Assembly (NCBI GenBank): GCA_018136815.1
Contig: CM030932.1
Location: 1,460,793 to 1,524,792 of the forward strand
Reading direction: 5' to 3'
Source: Isochrysis galbana
Lineage: Eukaryota > Haptophyta > Isochrysidales > Isochrysidaceae
Length of the DNA stretch: 64,000 nt
Positions 1 through 10,344 of the stretch are shown one piece after another. How positions within the stretch are numbered: position 1 is the stretch's first letter; each line of letters begins with the position of its first letter. Under the pieces are notes generated by a model. It searched no databases. It was not told the DNA's origin and saw only the letters and a list, made by a program, of their open reading frames with translations. The translations under genes were made by a program, and so were the position numbers.

Positions 1-61
1 ACCGCTTTCGCGAGCGTGTTGATGGTGATAATCTGCTTCATGTCGAATTTGTAGTTGCGAA
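1..61 (-). other. Possible partial coding exon at window edge
   Basis: Read on the minus strand, a pyrimidine-rich stretch ending in TAG at 64-62 could be a 3' splice acceptor. It is followed by an open frame to the window edge that includes a segment reading RNYKFDMKQIITINTLAKA. I do not recognise the family. The same frame is also open upstream of the proposed acceptor, so this may be a continuous exon or chance. Nothing between 76 and 516 looks like a gene. Confidence 0.15.
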
Positions 62-531
62 CTACAAACAAGATGGGCGGATACGTCGTCCTTGAACGCG
101 CTGGCCAGCGCTTTGGACGACGCCTGCCGGAGCCGCCTGCTGAGGGAGCTCGCGGGCTTTGTCGTCGAATGTTTGAAGGTTGACGGTGATGGGGTGCTTA
201 CTTAACGCCGTGTAGGGCAAAGACGAAAGACGAAAGACGGCTTGCTTGGTGCTTGGTCTTTGAATTTCGCTTTTTGAACTGGTTGTTGGCGCAGTCCGTT
301 GTCCGTTGTGACTAGTGACTAGTGCTTCCCATGGTGGACCCATGGACCGGATGCGCTCTTGGCAATGAAGTCTGGCTCGAGGTCTACTCCCTCAAGCGCG
401 TTGAGCGTTGAGATGGGCCACGATGGCGCTGCGATGGGCCCCCTGTAGCTAGCACTAGTACTAGCAGATGTAGACAGTAGCGAGTAGCGTAGCCAGAATC
501 TTCAGATGCTCATTTGAATTTCATTTTAAGG

Positions 532-1446
532 CACTAATCTTATGACTGGTCGCCATGCCCACTCTCTCGACTCCCCTCATGGGGGGCGAGAACCATCCAC
601 CCCCCTGCGCTGCCTCTTGGCAGGCAGGGGGGACTCATCCAGACTGCCCAGACTCTCCCAGAGAGTCGCGGGCACAGGCACAGATCTCACGCCCTGGCCC
701 GCGTTGGCCAGCCCATCGCTCTGACCAACCCCTCCTCCCCCTGGGCCCCCCTGATCAGGAGGCCCCAGCCAGCTCCAGTCGACCGGCAGGGGCGCGGGAG
801 CCAGCGAGGGAGAGGCAGGAGGGGCCAGGGCCATGCCTCAGCCTCGCCTGCCCCCTGACCCCTGAGCTGTGCGCTCCCAGACTCCCAGACCCCTCCCTTG
901 CAAGCAAGCCATCTGCACCTGGGGACCTGAAGGGGGGTCGCAGGCGCGCGCCATGGGCCCGAGCCGCAGGGAAGAGAGGAGGAAGAGGGAAGAGGGAAGG
1001 GAAGGCAGGGGGAGCGGCAGCTTTCCCCTCCGGCGCCAACGTGTCTTCTTGCCCCGTTTAGGTAAAAGAAGACCTGTGGGGTGCTCGAGCCAGGACCAGG
1101 AGGGAAGGGCCGCCGCGGCTCGCCGTGGCCAATCGCTCCGGCGAGAGAGATTGGCGCTCTGGGCCCCTAGTTTCAGGAGTGCCCCCCCCCCCCTCCCTGC
1201 CTTGTTTTTACCCGAAAGGGGTCTTCCCCCAGCGTGGACTCGAGGAGAGGACGCACTGGGGTGCGCGGGGTCGGTGCGTGGACCGAGGGGGGGGGACAAA
1301 TATCGAGGGGAGGAGGCAGTGCCCCCTCCCCCCGGTATCACTCGGACACCTGGCTCGTCAGGCATGGCGGGATTCCGGGTCTGAAAAGTTGTGTCCAATC
1401 AGCTAGTGGGGTTGGCTAGGATTAGGAAATATAATTAATTATTATT
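532..1446 (+). mobile_element. Non-autonomous LINE-like element E1, with TSD
   Basis: A 915-bp insertion bounded by a perfect 15-base target-site duplication, AATTTCATTTTAAGG, at 517-531 and 1447-1461. It starts with the family head (ACTAATC-TTAT-GACTGGT hairpin at 533-550) and carries the GC-rich core shared with copies near 1.8, 10.0, 15.5 and 16.7 kb. It ends with a tail module (about 1150-1446) that closes in an AT-rich TAATTATTATT run. No coding capacity is evident. TSD length and the simple 3' tail fit target-primed reverse transcription in trans by a LINE. Confidence 0.75.
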
Positions 1447-1485
1447 AATTTCATTTTAAGGAATGGGAATGGGAATGAGGAATGG

Positions 1486-3091
1486 AGCATAAAGTTCCTG
1501 ACTGAGGATAGAACCCTGATGCACAGCATGCGTGGGCAAACACTGCTGCATTAAGTTTATACTTAGTTCGCCCATGGGGGGGCACGAGCCCCCCTCTCTC
1601 TCCACTCCTCCCCTGCCATGGGGGAGGATCCACCCACTCTCCTGTCACGCCTGATGGCTTGCCAGGAGCACACAACCCTGCTGACCCATTCCTCTCCCCA
1701 CAGGCCCGCCTGACTCGCCCGCCCTGGCCCGTCGTGGCCTGCCCATTCCTCTGACCAACCCCTCCTCCCCCTGGGCCCCCCTGTTCAGGACCCCCCAGCC
1801 AGCTCCAGTCGACCCGCAGGGGCTCGGAGCGCCAGCGAGGGAGAGGCAGGAGGGGCCAGGGCCATGCCCCAGCCTCACCTGCCCCCTGAGCTGTGCTCCC
1901 AGGCCCCTGCAGGCCATCTGGGGACCTGAAGAGGCCCATGAGAGGGAAGGGAAGGTGGGGAAGAGAGCGAAGACGCGACAAGCCGAACGAATCGACGAAC
2001 CGAGGCCAATCCGGCCCAAGGGGTGCCCAAGGAAGCCACCCTCTTGGGTGGGAGGGGCAGTCCAAAGAGGACTAGGCCCATTGAGGCTCAAGGAGGGGCC
2101 ATGACACCTCCCCTCCCCCCTCACCTTGCATTGTCAAACGGTCATGAGCGACCATTGACGCAAGGCGAGGAACCTGCCCAAAGATCCGCTCCGAGCGCGC
2201 GTAACGCGCTCGTTGCTCGAAATTTTGGGCAGGAGGGGCGGACCCAGTGGAATCCAGCCCATTGGGGCCCAAGGGGAGGCCATGAGCCATCCTCCTTGTC
2301 CCCTCCACACCACAAGCCATCGGCTCACCATGGAGGGTGAGCGAGGCTAGGGGGGAGATGAGGTCCGAGCGCTCCGCATGGGGGCAAGAAGGCGCCGGAT
2401 GAATGCGGGCAGGTGGGCAGGGTCCATAGGGACCCACCCAGTCCCGTGCAGCAGCTCCATATCGCGGTGGTGCCCATGAGGCAACCACCGCGGCTTGGGC
2501 GAGGCAGAGCGCCATCGCCGATCGCATCCCCAATCGTATATCGCCGGATAAGATTCTTACTACATTCACGCGCACGCACATTCACATAAACGCGCGCAAA
2601 ACTAATAGTGACAAAGTAAGAGCGCGCGGGGAAATTTCTGTGCCGCAAGAATGCCCCGCGCGGACTCGAAACGGCCGCGAGGGAGAAGTGAGAAGCCGAG
2701 ACCTCAGTATAAACATACAGAGGTTAGAATGAGCATCCACGATGCATGAGATGGATGTATCCATGATAGATATGCATCTATGATGCACATATCATGGATG
2801 TATCCATGATAGGCCCCTATCTCACGAGTGCCCCCCCCCCCTCCTGCGTTGCTTTTACCCGAAAGGGGTTTGCCCCCCAGCGTGGACTCGAGGAGAGGAC
2901 GCGCTGGGGTGCGCGGGGTCGGTGCATGCACTGGGGGGAGGACAAATATCGAGGGGAGGGGGCAGTGCCCCCACCCCCCGGTATCACTCGGACACCTGGC
3001 CCGTCAGGCATGGCGGGATTCCGGGACTGAAACGTTATGTCCAATTAGCTAGTGGGGTTGGCTAGGATATAACATTGATTATTATTATTAT
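1486..3091 (+). mobile_element. Composite non-autonomous element E2, with TSD
   Basis: A 1606-bp insertion between two copies of TGGGAATGAGGAATGG (1470-1485 and 3092-3107). Its interior is modular: a 60-base leader, the family head hairpin (TTAAGT-TTAT-ACTTAG, 1551-1566), the GC-rich core (to about 1945), a unique middle, a 230-bp module at 2455-2690 that recurs inverted at 15112-15341, a palindromic ATG/CAT-rich stretch at 2737-2815, and the same 3' tail module as E1 (2810-3091, ending in an ATT repeat). It lies 24 bases after the E1 duplication. No long ORF with recognisable similarity. Confidence 0.65.
2455..2690 (-). repeat. R2 module, copy 1 (inverted relative to 15112-15341)
   Basis: The reverse complement of this stretch matches 15112-15341 with only scattered differences by eye. 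It includes a shared run through GCCGTTTCGAGTCCGCGCGG and the sequence around TCTTATCCGGCGATATACGA. Both copies sit inside members of the same non-autonomous element family, which suggests a portable module rather than an independent insertion. Confidence 0.7.
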
Positions 3092-3435
3092 TGGGAATGA
3101 GGAATGGGGGGGAGGGGGAGCGGATGGGGGAGCCGAGCGCGGGGCACGGGCGCTGTCAAGGGTCTCCCGGTAGAGAGTTGGAGTGTAGTAGCGATAGCCG
3201 ACATATTCAAGAGTTTCTTTACTCATACACATAGGCGCGATGTGCACACAGGCACGTAGAAGCGTAGAAGGAGAAGGAATTGCTTTAGGCTCTAACCTTG
3301 AGGCAGTTGGGCATTTTCATCGCACATATCACACGGCCAGCCCTGGACATGAGTGCATCCATCGTCTCTCGCGCCCGGATACATACTGTTGAGACAGCTT
3401 CGGTTCTCGGACCAGCCGGGAGGGCTCGATTGGCC

Positions 3436-4740
3436 TCAAAACTCTTCACGGGACACGCGTTGAGACTTTCCTAGAGTTTGCGAGGGATTACTTGATTTAG
3501 GCGTCTTTGGTTGCACAAGGGATTGGAGCGCGCCGCGTAGCAGCCGTGCCTCTGCGGCTGTCGGCGTGGAGCGTAGGATTAGGACTCGCAGCTTGTCCAT
3601 CGTCGCCCCGGCACGCAACCGCTCTTGCACATCGTCGGTACCCCCGCCAAAGAAGCTACTAGTCCACAATGCCTCTTCCCAAAAATCAAAGAACGAGGCG
3701 AGCTGGCCCGAAGTGGCCTGACCTGCTGGCGCATAGCCTGAGTCTGCCTCGTCAACCGGCGCATCTTCGCCGGCTACACCCTGCCCAATCGCCTCGCGGC
3801 TAAGCTGGCACTCATACGCAAGAAGGAGCACCGCCTGCGCCAAATTGAGACTCGAGAAGATTGGGTCAGTCGGAATGGTGACGATGGCGTTGGCGCTCCT
3901 CAGCTCCTCCTTGGAAAGCCCATTCTTCTCGCACCCAAAGAGAAGGGCAGCACGCGAGCCAAGCGAGCACGATGACGCCGCGCGTTCGGCTGCATCACGC
4001 GCTGAGAGCACGGGCAGTGCCATCTCGCGCGTCCTCGCGGTCGTGGCGAGCACAAGGCCGCAGTCCTCCACCGCCTCTCGCACGGAGCTGAAGATCGTTG
4101 CGCTTTGTAGCACGGGTGTGGCGCCGCACGCACGCGACATGGCGGTCTCGCTTAGCGGGTCGCAGGCCGGTTGGACCAATCGTAGCTCGCAAAGACCAAA
4201 GTTGAGCATCGCACGAGCTACAGACCCCACGTTGCCGCCTATGGCCAGATGGGAGTGCGGTAGCGTCGGCCTAGTCTACGCCGTGCGAGGCAGGGACTAG
4301 GGGGTGATGCGCTCAGCTGGCAGACATCGGCATAAGATAAGCAGGTACGGGTACTGGGAGGCAATTGATCATGAGGGCAAACATAGAAGGAAATGGACCA
4401 AGTGCCATGAGGAGAGAGAGGGCAGAGGGCTGAGGGCAGAAAAAAGGAATGGTGCGGTGCGGTGAGTCCGGCCCTCTCTCGGACGCTCATCGAGTGGAGA
4501 GGAAAGGGCGGCCGGCGATACTCCTTCGGAGGGAGCAACAGAGAGGGCCAGGCAAAGCGGAGCTGCAGATCACATCACAGCATAGAGAAGGAAGGACGAG
4601 GTCTGCTCACCATCGAAGGGCCGCGCGAGCACGATGACCGGGAGTTGCGCGCCGCTCGTCGTCGCCCGCTCGTAAGCCATGGCCTTGGTCCGCCCCGCGC
4701 CCGCGCCCGCCGAAAGCAGCAGCAGCCATGCCGCCGCCAT
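3436..4740 (-). CDS. SpoU/TrmJ-type tRNA/rRNA 2'-O-methyltransferase
   Basis: Two exons, 4740-4611 and 4238-3436, joined by a 372-base GT-AG intron, give a 310-residue protein. Exon 1 starts at ATG 4740 with a hydrophobic, possibly organelle-targeting N terminus (MAAAWLLLLSAGAGAG) and ends in LPVIVLARPFD. Exon 2 begins GGNVGSVARAMLNFG, SpoU motif 1. Motif 2 is LLFGCEKNGLS and motif 3 is IPTDPIFSSLNLAQAV, the trefoil-knot SAM-binding signature. These enzymes transfer a methyl group from SAM to a ribose 2'-OH, and the layout resembles the TrmJ branch acting on tRNA. The C-terminal 100 residues are less conserved. A long GA/CA tract lies immediately upstream on the sense strand. The domain is certain; the RNA target is inference. 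Confidence 0.88.
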
Positions 4741-4754
4741 CTCCGAGGGGTCCA

Positions 4755-4761
<7 letters not shown>

Positions 4762-4831
<70 letters not shown>

Positions 4832-4857
4832 CTCTCTCGCTCTCTCTCTCTCTCTGT

Positions 4858-4891
<34 letters not shown>

Positions 4892-4990
4892 TGCTCTGGT
4901 CTCTCCTCTCTGCTCTCTCCTCTCCGCTCTCTCCTCTCTCCTCTCCGCTCTCTGCCCTCTGCCCTCTGCCCTCTCCGCTCTCTCTACGCA
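4762..4990 (-). repeat. (CT)n/(GT)n microsatellite, GA-rich leader of the methyltransferase gene
   Basis: A nearly pure CT run (about 4762-4856), a GT run (4858-4890), then CTCTCC/CCTCTG repeats to about 4985. Read in the sense of the methyltransferase gene it is a polypurine GA tract ending about 20 bases before ATG 4740. Long frames predicted across it are artefacts of the repeat. Confidence 0.9.
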
Positions 4991-5901
4991 GCGTATTTGG
5001 ACGCATTTGCACACCCCAGCACCGTATTTCCCATCTAATAATAACCACAAACAACAACGAGCATTAGTGCTGCTACTGCCACTAGCCCTGAACCAATACG
5101 CCGCGCGTTTGTAATTGTAGTCTTGTAGAGCATCTTGTTGGCTAGCATCCCTAGCCACATACACCGGACGAGCCATGCACCAACCGCGCACACCCCCATC
5201 GCGGGGCAGGGACGGTAGCCCGGTCACTCATTATAGGGGTATAGGGGTGCGGAGGGCGCACCAGCTACAATGGGTACATGAAGGTCTAAATAAGTTCCCT
5301 ATGGGTTCCGGTAGAATGGATGAGAAAAAATTGGGGGTTCCCCGGCGAAAATCTCGAAAAATACCGAATTTCAGGCCTTCGAAGACGGTGCGCGAAATAC
5401 AGTCGGCCCCCCCTCCGGTATATTTTTTTAGTGAGGCCCTTCATGCGAGGCACCAACATCGAATGACGAGGAATTTTGTGACACCGACTCACTGGGTCCA
5501 CAAGGCCTCGTTCTATGCACACTGAACCATAAGTCATACTCGTATTCTTCCTTCAATGTGTATGAAAGTATCACAAAACTCAAGCAGACGCTCACGTGAA
5601 CCACTAGTCACCTTGGGCTAGAGCAGCTAACAGCTAACTCGGCACCACTACCGGGTGGGCGGCATGGACTATTGTGTTCATCCACTTCGACTAGTGACAG
5701 CGCAAAGCATCAAATCAAGAAATGCTGCCCTAGTGGCCGAGCCAACCAACTGCTCTCTTCACCCTCGCGCTGCTTGTCGAATATCGGCATTGGCGCAGAA
5801 ACCACGTCGACGTTAACATACCGAGAAAGGTGCGGGCCATCAAAAGTCCCAGTGCACCACCCGAACACGGGGGAAAATTTACCCCCGCATATATACATGT
5901 T
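4991..5901. other. Intergenic stretch, no gene seen
   Basis: Between the GA/CT tract and the LINE 3' end I see no supported gene. Short frames (for example 5175-5525) have no recognisable domain. A 30-base segment at about 5106-5138 resembles 33020-33050. Confidence 0.5.
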
Positions 5902-6228
5902 AAAAAAAAACTTCTTAATATTCACGCCGCGCGCGCGACTATGCACTCTAACACATGTAGCCTCGCCCGCCGCTCTCATCCCCGCTCCACCTGCCTTGCG
6001 GCCCGTCCCTCGTGCGCTACCTAGGGGCTGGGTGTATGGGGTTTCCTGCAGCAGACGGTGTGCACCGATCCCTGATAGGTTTTTTCCACCCCTTCCTCCT
6101 GTACCATCGGGCTATCGGTTTCTGTGGTGTTTTCTTTTTTCAGACCTGTGGGATGGGCGGCGTGTTTCCGTGCTTTCGGGGGTCGAGGCAGGGCGGGTGA
6201 GTGAAGCGTCGTGCCGGCCTATGCGCGG

Positions 6229-8968
6229 TTACGCTAGCTTTTCCGTTAGTTGGAGTGCATTGGCTATTGCGGCCAGGTTGCCGCCTAACATCAGTGTGCC
6301 TTTATCGTTGAATGTAAAGACGGGCGCGCAAAGCTCACGCGGGGACTTGAGCTTCGGTTTTCTCCCTTGTGAGGCTATGCTAGTGCGTGCGGTCGAGGGC
6401 TTGTCCGGGGGGGTGAGTCCTCTGGCGAGGACCGTAAATCTGCTAAGGGTTTTTTCGATGACCGGCACGTGATGGAAAGTGTAGTTGTCAAATTCTACTT
6501 TGTAAAAGTCACCTATTATGTATCTCCACGCTATGATGTAGAGGGCTTTGAGGCTGTCGGGTGTCGTTGTGTTCGGGTATACGAAGAGTCTGTCTTTAAG
6601 CTTTTGTGCTGTCGATCTGTCTACTCTAGGCGTGTACCCCGTCACCGCTTCTACGGCCTGGAAGATTTGTTGTGTGGAGGGGCATCTGGCGAGGTGTGTC
6701 GAGTTTTCGCGATGTTTTTTACATAATCTGCATTTCGCCGTGGTCGCCGTGGCGAATCGGTTTCGTGTGCCTAGCCTCCTATGAGTGATGTGTTTAAAGT
6801 GAGGGTGTTTGTCCGTGTGCTTGAGCATCGGGTGTGTGTATAGTTTTGCCACGTGGATCCACTCATCCCGGGTCAAGTCTAGTTTACGGGTCCACTTTTC
6901 TCGGGCCGGCTGCGGTTTGTCGCTGGGGCCACCCACTAGGTATTCGCTCGTGATGTCGGATACGGTGATTTGGTCAAGTTGTATCTTGCCGTTCAGCGCG
7001 TATTCGTCTGCTAAGGGGTACTCTAGGTGTTTCGGGCCTTTGAGCCCGCTTTCCCATCTGGCCGGAGTGTGGAATAGTGCCTCTTCTCCCGGCATAGCTA
7101 CGTCAGTGGTGCTAGTGGTCTCTCCCAGGTAGTTGGTGTTGGTATATATCCATATGTTGTTCATTTTAGTGATNNNNNNNNNNNNNNNNNNNNNNNNNNN
7201 NNNNNNNNNNNNNNNNNNNNNNNNNNNNNNNNNNNNNNNNNNNNNNNNNNNNNNNNNNNNNNNNNNNNNNNNNGTATTCATCCTCTTCAGACACTTTGAT
7301 TTCTCTTGTCTCGTTTTCCGGTCGAGTCTCGTCTCTAGTTCTCTCCGGTTGCGCCTTTGCGGCTGGCTGTTGCGGTGTCGGGCTAGCCTGCGCTTTGTCT
7401 TGGAGCCTCAGGGCGTGTCGAACTATATGCCCCCACGAGTTTAAAAATTCTTGTTTGTTTATTCGCGCTCCCGCGTGAGAGAAGGCTTCGGGGAGATGGT
7501 TCATGTATTGTTCGCAGTCCTCCCGGGTGTACGGCTCGGTGAAGTTGGGGTCTTTGAAGACGTTGTGCACGACGTGCGCATTCAGTGATTCCCATAGGCT
7601 AACCCAAGCGGGGCGGGTGATCGGTGGAGGGTCATGACGGTTGTGCCATAACGGCTGTGAGAGCGCCCCTTCTCTGGAGAGAAGAGATCGGTCTATCCTC
7701 AGCGCCCTGAAGTTAGTTAGGGCGTCTTTCCAGAATGCCGGCAGCGCTGGGTTCCCTCGGATGCTCCGCGTGAGCATCTTCGGGGGGGTCGTAGAGAGGA
7801 CGGCCCCACGGCCTAGCCCGGTCCGGCAGAACCATGCATCGAGAGCATGTTTCCATAGGGCTCTCCTCGCGTTAAGATAGTTTAGTATCCATTTTGCTTG
7901 GAGGGCCTTTACGTGCGCCGTCCAGTGTAGGAGGCCGGTCCCCAATGTGCGTGTCGCATTTTCCGGTCCGTGTAAGGGGTAGCATGGGTATTTCACCCAT
8001 TTGGTTGTCTTGCCGGTGTAGGGGCTTTCCCATAGGATTTTATCGGCCGCCCTTTGGATCCTATTGTGGAACCATTTGGGGGCCGCTAAGGTCTGTACCC
8101 AGTATCGCGGTGTGCCATAAATAATGAAGTTTACTACGTTGGTTCTACCGAAGATGGTCATATGGCGCGCTATCGGCGTCAGACGTGCCGCTTTGGCGTC
8201 TATTTTGTCCGCTAGTGCTTTCCAAAAGGGTTTTAGGGCTTCTGGGGCTCCTAGCGGGACTCCTAATATCATTAAGTATTGGTCGCTGGCTATCCAGTTG
8301 TATTTGCGCATGTCCCATGGCGGTTTTTGACGGATTTGCGAGCCCATGCGTATGCCTTGAAATTTGGCTTCGTTAGTCTTGCCCCCCGTGGCTCTCTCGT
8401 GTGCTTGTACCCATTGAAGCGAGCGTTTTAGGCTCGTATAGTCTCTTGCGATGAGCGCCGTGTCGTCCGCGAATTGGCTTATCTTGAGGTCGTAGCCGTT
8501 AAGGTCTACTCCCCGTATGTCTGGGTCCCCATTTATGACTCGGGTGAGCGCCTCCGTTGTTATAAGGAAAGTTAGCGGTGAGAGTGGACATCCCTGGGGC
8601 ATTCCGCTTCCTATCGTGAAGGGGTAACTCCGGCCGCCGTTGATTTTGATTGTGCGTATCGGTCTTGCCTCTGCGCTCGTAAGCGCCTTGGCTAGGTGTT
8701 GAAAATCCGGCCCGAAGTTGAGCAGGCGGAGCGCTAGGTGGTAGAATTCCCAGCTTACTCTATCGAAGGCCTTTTCCCAGTCTAGTGCCAGGAGGAGGCC
8801 CGGCTCTCCCGTTTCGTCGAGATATGCCCTTGTCAGTTGTAGGAGGTGGGTGGCCTCGCTTATCAGCCTCCTAGGCACGAATCCTAGTTGGTTGTCGGAG
8901 ATTATGTTACCTATTACTTTGCTAAGTCGGTTCGTTAGTATTTTCGCTAGGATTTTGTAGTCGCTTTG
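6229..8968 (-). pseudogene. LINE ORF2 (reverse transcriptase, C-terminal zinc finger), 5'-deleted and gapped
   Basis: The RT part (8968-7274) shows QSDYKILAKILTNRL, NQLGFVPRRLISEATHL, motif A LLALDWEKAFDRVSW, motif B GMPQGCPLSPL and the catalytic motif C FADDTALIA. After the gap, 7173-6229 encodes the C-terminal domain with a CX2CX7HX4C finger (CRLCKKHRENSTHLARC) and conserved HFKHITHRRLGTRNRF. The two halves are in different frames across the 100 N, which only reflects the arbitrary gap length. The protein would copy LINE RNA at a nicked target. The N-terminal endonuclease and RT start have been replaced by unrelated sequence, so this copy is dead. Confidence 0.85.
7174..7273. other. Assembly gap (100 N)
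   Basis: Exactly 100 N, a placeholder for unknown length, inside LINE ORF2. Comparison with the copies at 25.7 kb and 48.9 kb, where the flanking protein segments lie close together, suggests the true gap may be short. Confidence 0.98.
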
Positions 8969-9072
8969 TCGATCCATGCGCCCGGGATCTCGTGTGAGAG
9001 GTTGCAGCGCACCCCGCGTTTGTTGCGCAGGCAGAGTCCTTGCGTGAAGCGAGCGCAAGGCTTGGGGGGTGC

Positions 9073-9712
9073 TTAGGCGAGCGCTTCGTGGGCCGACTTG
9101 GGGCGGGGAGCGATCTTGCGCGATTCATTACGTTCCCTACGCTTGGCGGCTTCTGCATCGCATTCGCAGATGCGGTGTATCGGTGAGGGGCCGAGGGCTA
9201 CCTCCGGGCGCCAACCTTTGCACCCTTTGGTGCTTCCGTGGATCATGAGCTTGTGAGGAGATTGGATGTTCGGGGGCATGGCGATCGGTTTGCATGCCCG
9301 GACGGCGTAGTTTACCGGCACTGTTTTGTTGTCGATGGTGAGGACGATTTTGCGTGGGAAGTTGCCTGACAAAAAGGTTCCTTGCGCCGCGGAGACGTAG
9401 AGGTGCCAGCGGGATGAGTGGGCTACTTTCGACACAAAAGTGCCCGACTCACCTTCGAGTTTCATGCGCTCACGATTCCCCTTTAGGAAGGTGAGACCTT
9501 GCGACTCGACCGCCTTGACAAGCGCACTTAGAGTGATCTTCGAGGCTTGAGCGAGGCCGTCCGCCTCGACCACTATGTGGGCTGCGACGTCTTGAAGTGC
9601 TTCGTAGAGGGCCTTGCGTGATGAGGTGCCTTTCTTGTTGATTTTCTCGTCGATGGATTCTACGCGGATGCGCACGGGGATGTCTTGGCCTAGGACGCGG
9701 ATATTGGCAACT
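9073..9712 (-). pseudogene. ORF1-like fragment of a retroelement
   Basis: An open frame of about 213 residues on the minus strand, ending at 9073. Its 5' end runs straight into the repeat head at 9709. It contains CKGWRPEVALGPSPIHRICEC followed by a basic KRRERNESRK segment, which could bind nucleic acid. I do not recognise a domain. Its position upstream of the LINE RT on the same strand suggests LINE ORF1 or another element's accessory ORF. The sequence between it and the RT (8969-9072) is not LINE-like. Confidence 0.35.
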
Positions 9713-10046
9713 AAGTTTATACTTAGCTCGCCCATGGGGGGGCACGAGCCCCCCTCTCTCTCCACTCCTCCCCTGCCATGGGGGAAGATCCACCCACTCT
9801 CCTGGCACGCCTGATGGCTTGCCAGGAGCACACAGCCCTGCTGACCCATACCTCTCCCCACAGGCCCGCCTGACTCGCCCGCCCTGGCCCATCGTGGCCT
9901 GCCCATTCCTCTGACCAGCCCCTCCTCCCCCTGGGCCCCCCTGTTCAGGACCCCCCAGCCAGCTCCAGTCGACCCGCAGGGGCTCGAGAGCCAGCGAGGG
10001 AGAGGCAGGAGGGGCCAGGGCCATGCCCCAGCCTCACCTGCCCCAG
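9709..10046 (+). repeat. Truncated copy E3 of the non-autonomous family (head and core)
   Basis: Starts with the AACTAAGT-TTAT-ACTTAG head hairpin and the following GC hairpin (GGGGGGCACGAGCCCCCC), then the GC-rich core nearly identical to 1555-1880. The similarity stops at about 10046. Orientation is opposite to the adjoining LINE fragment. I found no duplication at its ends, so it is probably a recombination product. Confidence 0.7.
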
Positions 10047-10344
10047 CTTCTTGCTCGCGATGGCCCGCGAGCATGTGCCACGAGTGGAGTGAGCGAGTGA
10101 GCTTGCAGCTCGCTTGTGCTCAGCCCTTGCTCTCCCTCCCACGCTCTCACGCTCCTGCTGGTCAGCAGGCTCAGGCTCCCGGTCTCCCGGTCAGCGCTAA
10201 CGGGGGGGGGAGGGGGCAGCGCGCCTCTCGGTCAGCGCGAAAATCCAGGACCCCCCCTCGCACTCCTCTTTCCTAGCGGGCGCCACCTTTAACTCTTTTT
10301 TTGTACGGCGAGGAGAGCGCGAGCGAGCGCGGGGGCCGACGGGG

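Larger units (their letters stand above)
5902..8968 (-). mobile_element. LINE copy L1 (non-LTR retrotransposon), damaged
   Basis: A minus-strand LINE carrying the reverse transcriptase and C-terminal zinc-finger region. Its 3' end lies at low coordinates: downstream of the stop at 6229 a UTR resembling those of the copies at 24.4 and 47.7 kb ends, on the element strand, in TTAAGAAG followed by nine T. A 100-N gap (7174-7273) interrupts it. At about 8968 the similarity to the other RT copy stops abruptly inside the RT N terminus, so the endonuclease and the first RT motifs are missing. I found no target-site duplication. Confidence 0.85.

Noticed and set aside
62-343. A 93-codon minus-strand frame
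   Set aside because: No domain, atypical composition, overlaps another possible frame; high GC makes such frames common.
542-3052. Many overlapping frames of 60-200 codons on both strands
   Set aside because: They lie inside E1 and E2 and recur in other repeat copies in different frames; they are shadows of GC-rich repeat DNA.
4462-5227. Long frames rich in SLSLSL, RERERE and VCVCVC
   Set aside because: Translation of the CT/GT microsatellite.
5217-5232. Fifteen-base match TAGCCCGGTCACTCA with 17058-17072
   Set aside because: A 15-base match is expected by chance in a window of this size, and the flanks do not align.
9073-10074. Single 333-codon protein from repeat head through the ORF1-like fragment
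   Set aside because: The first 120 codons are translation of the E3 repeat in antisense; the frame is a junction artefact.
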